Assembly (NCBI GenBank): GCA_012798155.1
Contig: JAAZNR010000985.1
Span: forward strand, 1-7,818
Source: Thermogutta sp.
Lineage (GTDB): Bacteria > Planctomycetota > Planctomycetia > Pirellulales > Thermoguttaceae
Reading direction: 5' to 3'
DNA: 7,818 nucleotides
A model generated the notes under the pieces. The model ran no database searches. It saw only the letters and a list, made by a program, of their open reading frames with translations, and had not been told where the DNA came from. Positions 4,705-7,818 of the stretch are shown one piece after another (the first letter of the stretch is position 1; every line of letters begins with the position of its first letter). A program made the position numbers and the translations under genes.

Positions 4705-6917
4705 GCCATCAACTCTGGTACACCTCGGCCGAAAGGGGACTCGCGGCGGGAAGCCGGGGGTTTTGCACTGTCAAGGCCACGCGAGGCATTCCGCAGCCCT
4801 TGGCTCAAAGGCTGGAATCGCTCAGCGGGTATACCCATTTGTTCGCCCCGCAAGACAAGGGGAACCCTGCCAATCCGGCGGCCTACCATTTCATCCAACT
4901 CCGGCAGGGCGGGCGGACGTGGTACGTGCTGAGTCGGGTGTGCGATGCGGGGCTGGATTATTCGGGACGCACCAATAAGTTCGCCCACCATGTCGTTTTG
5001 GATCGCGACGAGTTGCCGCCTGCCGGCCCTGCCTGGTTGATGGCTCAGCCGGACTTTTTCGACCCGGCCTGGGACGGCCTCGTGGGCGTGGTGGACGGGC
5101 ACAAACCCGTCCCCGCTTTGGACCGCCCGCCGGGGCCTTGCACACGCTGGCAAGAGGCGGCCGGCGACGCCGGTTGGGCGGGCGTGTTGGCGGAATCGGT
5201 CCTCGATTCCGGCGGTTCGCCCGTCCATATCATCGCCCCTCTCCGGCTTTCCGTGCTTCCCTTGCTGGAAGAAGCCCTCGCCCTCTTGCCGCCCGAGATG
5301 CGATGGTCCGCCACGTTCTCGACGTACTACACCGAGCAATTTCCGGCAGACGTCTCCGTGCGGTGGCGGGTGCTGTTGGAGGGTACGCGCGAGGCGGTGC
5401 GAGCGGCCGCCATCCGCCATCAACCGGTCATCGATCTCACCCGGCCGGGTCCCCTGCCGGCCCGGCTGCAAACGCCCGCCGTGGAAGCCGCGAGAAAAGG
5501 CACATTCCTTCGCCCGCCGGCTGCGGCGGCGGGAACCTCCCGTCGCCCCGTGCCTGGGCCGTTGTTCGACAAAGAGGGGGCCGTTTACCCGGGCGCCCCA
5601 CCGGCGTATGCGGCATCCTCCTCTGCGGGGCGTGCCGCTTCCCGGCCGCCGGAACTCGAGCCGCTAGACCGACCGGCGATAGTCCCGATCGGCAATCCCA
5701 GAACTCCCGCGAGAGGCCACGCGGTTCTCCGCATGATTTGGATCGCGTCGCTGCCGCTGGTGCTCCTTCTGGGCATTACTCTGGGGATCGTGGTGCAACC
5801 GCTGGATCTATTGCCCGGAGTTGGCAAACTCGTTTCTCACTCCTCCGCCGGTACGCAAGCGGCCGGGCCGGGGAGCGGCGATTCCGGGGAGAAAGGAAGT
5901 TCCAAAGCCACGCAAGCAGAACAACCGCCCGATTCCCAGTCGCAAAATCCGCCGCCACAGCAGAAGGGAAACTCGCCGCCGGCCACCGGGCACCATGTTT
6001 CGACCGGAACCCATGCCTCCGGACACCCGCAATCTGGTACAGGTTCGCCGCCGGGCGGCGAGCCGGAAAGCGCGTCTCCGCCTTCCGGTCAGGAGAAACG
6101 CGACTCGAACGGTGAACCGCCTCCGCCCGTCCTCGATGCAACCGCCAAGCCGGAGTGGCATGTTCGCGAGATTCCCCACGCCCTATCAGATCAAATCAGG
6201 CTCGGCGTCATCGAAAACGTCTCGGCCGGGACGACTGGTCCCAGCGCGGCGAGAGAAAGTTCTCAGGATGGAAAAGTTCCCTTTGATCTGCTGATCGACA
6301 CAGAGCGAAATAGGCTGATCACGCTTGCCGCCCCTCGGCCGGTGGAGAAACTTCGCATGGAGCCTGCCGCCAGTGTGATGCAAGGGACGATGCCGGGACA
6401 GGGCAAGCAACAGTTCCCCTTACGCTTCGCACTCCACGGCCCCGACTGGGTGTTTTCCGCCCTCGGCAAGCCGACTGCGGATGTGCAACCAAAACTAACC
6501 ATAAAAGAGATCGCTCTCTCGACTACGTGGACCAAAGGCGCAAATAAAACACCTGGAGGGCCCGCGGACTACATTTCAACAGCTCCTTGGAAGACCGGAT
6601 GCACCGAGGCGGACAGCAAGTCTCGCCTGGAATTCAAACTCAAGTCCGATGGCAAAAACCCTAACGAGCAAGGTGGCGAGGCGCAACAGAGTGCTAACAC
6701 GTTTGGGTGCGATGTGGATGTAAAAGTCGGAACGGACGCACAGTCCGCCTTGACCGTCGAGATACATGATCCCGTCATCCCCGCTAAGGACTATACCGTA
6801 AACGAAATGAAGGTGACTCGCATGGCAGGCACGCTGGAGATCTATATCGTACCGAAGGAATTGAATGGCGGACGAATTCGCGTTGTCAATGAGCAGTGGC
6901 AGTACCCCGGTCAATAA
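4701..6917 (+). CDS. GAP1-like GTPase-associated membrane protein with novel extracytoplasmic C-terminus
   Basis: A 738-residue protein starting at GTG, with AAAGGAG (4684-4690) 10 bases upstream. Residues 3 to about 120 match what I know of the GAP1 N-terminal domain: Q4-L-W-Y-T-S-A-E-R-G, GFCTV (20-24), T27-R-G-I-P, L41-S-G-Y, and GRTNKFAHHVVLD near 89-101. Residues from about 157 to 255 resemble the GAP1 middle domain, including MRWSATFSTYYTE. A Pro/Ala/Arg-rich linker (about 256-343) leads to one transmembrane helix (about 345-365) flanked by arginines on its N-side, so the N-terminal half should be cytoplasmic. Residues about 375-487 are a Ser/Gly/Pro/Gln-rich disordered linker. Residues about 490-738 form an unrecognised, mostly beta-looking domain encoded by AT-richer DNA. 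GAP1 proteins accompany GTPases in conflict systems; here the protein probably links the cytoplasmic GTPase to an external or periplasmic surface. Confidence 0.82.
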   Translation: MSHQLWYTSAERGLAAGSRGFCTVKATRGIPQPLAQRLESLSGYTHLFAPQDKGNPANPAAYHFIQLRQGGRTWYVLSRVCDAGLDYSGRTNKFAHHVVLDRDELPPAGPAWLMAQPDFFDPAWDGLVGVVDGHKPVPALDRPPGPCTRWQEAAGDAGWAGVLAESVLDSGGSPVHIIAPLRLSVLPLLEEALALLPPEMRWSATFSTYYTEQFPADVSVRWRVLLEGTREAVRAAAIRHQPVIDLTRPGPLPARLQTPAVEAARKGTFLRPPAAAAGTSRRPVPGPLFDKEGAVYPGAPPAYAASSSAGRAASRPPELEPLDRPAIVPIGNPRTPARGHAVLRMIWIASLPLVLLLGITLGIVVQPLDLLPGVGKLVSHSSAGTQAAGPGSGDSGEKGSSKATQAEQPPDSQSQNPPPQQKGNSPPATGHHVSTGTHASGHPQSGTGSPPGGEPESASPPSGQEKRDSNGEPPPPVLDATAKPEWHVREIPHALSDQIRLGVIENVSAGTTGPSAARESSQDGKVPFDLLIDTERNRLITLAAPRPVEKLRMEPAASVMQGTMPGQGKQQFPLRFALHGPDWVFSALGKPTADVQPKLTIKEIALSTTWTKGANKTPGGPADYISTAPWKTGCTEADSKSRLEFKLKSDGKNPNEQGGEAQQSANTFGCDVDVKVGTDAQSALTVEIHDPVIPAKDYTVNEMKVTRMAGTLEIYIVPKELNGGRIRVVNEQWQYPGQ

Positions 6918-6988
6918 ACCGGCACACAAACGAGTACATAGAGCAACAGGGCCGATAACGAGCGGCTTGATGGAAGGCGGGGCCGGTT

Positions 6989-7818
6989 ATGCGGGACTAT
7001 CAGGAACTTGTCGATCTTCTGCAAGCGGCGATCGCCGCGCCCGGCGAATGGAATCAGGGCGCGTTGGCGGAATTGGCGGAGGAGTATGCCGAGCAGTGCC
7101 GCGCCCTGAACAAACGGATCGCGGAATGCTTCAAGCTGCTGCGGGAAGGGCAGACGGCGGAGGCGGTGCGGTCGGCGGAGTTGGAGCCGCGATTGATCGA
7201 GTGGGGCGGGATGCTCGATTTTCCGGAACGGGAGCGTTGGGTCTCGCTCTGCGAACTGCTGGACATTCCCTTGCCGCCCCCCTTGATGCACGACCGGCTC
7301 AAGGCGGTCCATGATGCCTACTCCGTTTCCCCCACGCTGGAATCGCTGACGCGCTTGTGGCGGTACCAGAACCTGAGCCGGGCCGCGATCAGCGAACGCC
7401 TGGACACGCTGCGCCGCCTGGCCGCCGCGGACGAGACGAACCTCATCTGGCAGGACGACATTCGGGCCTTCGAGGAGGCGTGGCTCAAGGATATCCGGCA
7501 GGAGGTCGCCGCCGCGGTGAAGCAGGAGGACCACGATCAATTGCTGCGGCTCCGGGCTCGGATCGAGTCCGCGACATGGAGCGTGCAAGTACCGCGTCAG
7601 GTGGTGGAGCAGATTGACCGGAGCGCGGCCTTGCTGGAGCGCAAGCGCATGACGTCCAGGCTGGAGCAGGTCGCCGGGCAATTGGATGCCGCCTATGCCG
7701 CCGGCGACGACCAGGCCGTGGGAGAGGCCCTGCAGGAGTTCGACGCGCTCTGCGACGGTCTCAAGCTGGAGCGCGACGATCCCCGCTGGATCGCCGCCGA
7801 GCCGGCCCGGGAGTGGTG
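6989..7818 (+). CDS. All-helical, probably repeat-built protein, N-terminal 276 codons (runs off right edge)
   Basis: Translation from ATG at 6989 begins MRDYQELVDLLQAAI and stays open to the end of the window. The protein has no signal peptide and no membrane segment. It is almost wholly alpha-helical and rich in Leu, Ala, Glu and Arg. Segments near residues 24-75, 145-190 and 210-260 share a pattern of a long helix, a short G/D-containing turn and a second helix ending in E-L/F-D or E-P-x-L, suggesting divergent helical repeats. The DFPERERW segment near 74-81 and the IWQDD segment near 149-153 look like fixed turns. I recall similar helical proteins beside planctomycete GTPase/GAP1 genes but know no function; a scaffold or adaptor is the likeliest role. 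It lies 71 bp after the GAP1-like gene with a GGAAGG 12 bases upstream. An overlapping plus-strand frame (6865-7314) starting inside the GAP1-like gene is a shadow. Confidence 0.8.
   Translation, partial: MRDYQELVDLLQAAIAAPGEWNQGALAELAEEYAEQCRALNKRIAECFKLLREGQTAEAVRSAELEPRLIEWGGMLDFPERERWVSLCELLDIPLPPPLMHDRLKAVHDAYSVSPTLESLTRLWRYQNLSRAAISERLDTLRRLAAADETNLIWQDDIRAFEEAWLKDIRQEVAAAVKQEDHDQLLRLRARIESATWSVQVPRQVVEQIDRSAALLERKRMTSRLEQVAGQLDAAYAAGDDQAVGEALQEFDALCDGLKLERDDPRWIAAEPAREW

Noticed and set aside
4509..5471. Minus-strand open frame of 320 codons
   Set aside because: Antisense to the GAP1-like gene, low-complexity Arg/Gly/Pro composition, no motif.
5138..6115. Plus-strand open frame of 325 codons inside the GAP1-like gene
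   Set aside because: Arg/Gly-rich frame-shifted shadow; the main frame there has GAP1 motifs and a clean membrane helix.
6480..6917. Variable region of a diversity-generating retroelement
   Set aside because: The low GC at the gene's 3' end prompted the idea, but no template repeat or reverse transcriptase is visible in the window.
6911..7681. Minus-strand open frame of 256 codons
   Set aside because: Antisense to the helical protein; its Leu/Gln/Arg pattern mirrors the helical sense strand, and no start signal or domain is seen.

Overview
The window looks like a piece of a high-GC planctomycete (or related PVC-group) chromosome. The evidence is the codon use, with strong G/C at third positions, and the family make-up: a secreted ThuA-like protein next to a Gfo/Idh/MocA oxidoreductase, and a GTPase/GAP1 operon of a type common in planctomycetes and other socially or developmentally complex bacteria. 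The organism assignment is an inference from remembered families, not from a search.

Left half, minus strand (1-1845). A Gfo/Idh/MocA-family oxidoreductase (1845 down to 595) is followed in the same direction by the first 103 codons of a secreted ThuA-like protein (309 down to the window edge). This pair fits sugar or keto-sugar catabolism. The 285 bp between them hold a striking array of eight imperfect tandem repeats of about 22 bp (382-558), just upstream of the ThuA-like gene.

Middle (1846-2555). A divergent, apparently non-coding stretch of about 710 bp separates the two halves. It contains a perfect 18-bp palindrome, a hairpin (2379-2401) and a weak sigma70-like promoter in front of the plus-strand operon.

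Right half, plus strand (2556-7818). A compact operon runs off the right edge. It encodes (1) a lipoprotein with a long disordered linker and a small helical tail; (2) a GTPase with a Cys-rich zinc-binding front end and readable G1, G3, G4 and G5 motifs; (3) a possible 45-residue protein overlapping both neighbours; (4) a 738-residue GAP1-type protein whose cytoplasmic N-terminal half carries GAP1-like domains, joined by one membrane helix to a disordered extracytoplasmic linker and an unrecognised, AT-richer C-terminal domain; and (5) the start of an all-helical, probably repeat-built cytoplasmic protein.

Together these resemble the GTPase/GAP1 conflict (immunity-like) systems described by comparative genomics. 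This version is membrane-spanning: a GTPase and helical scaffold inside, a GAP1 receptor through the membrane, and a lipoprotein outside. No effector can be recognised in the window; it may lie beyond the right edge or be the unrecognised C-terminal domain of the GAP1 protein.
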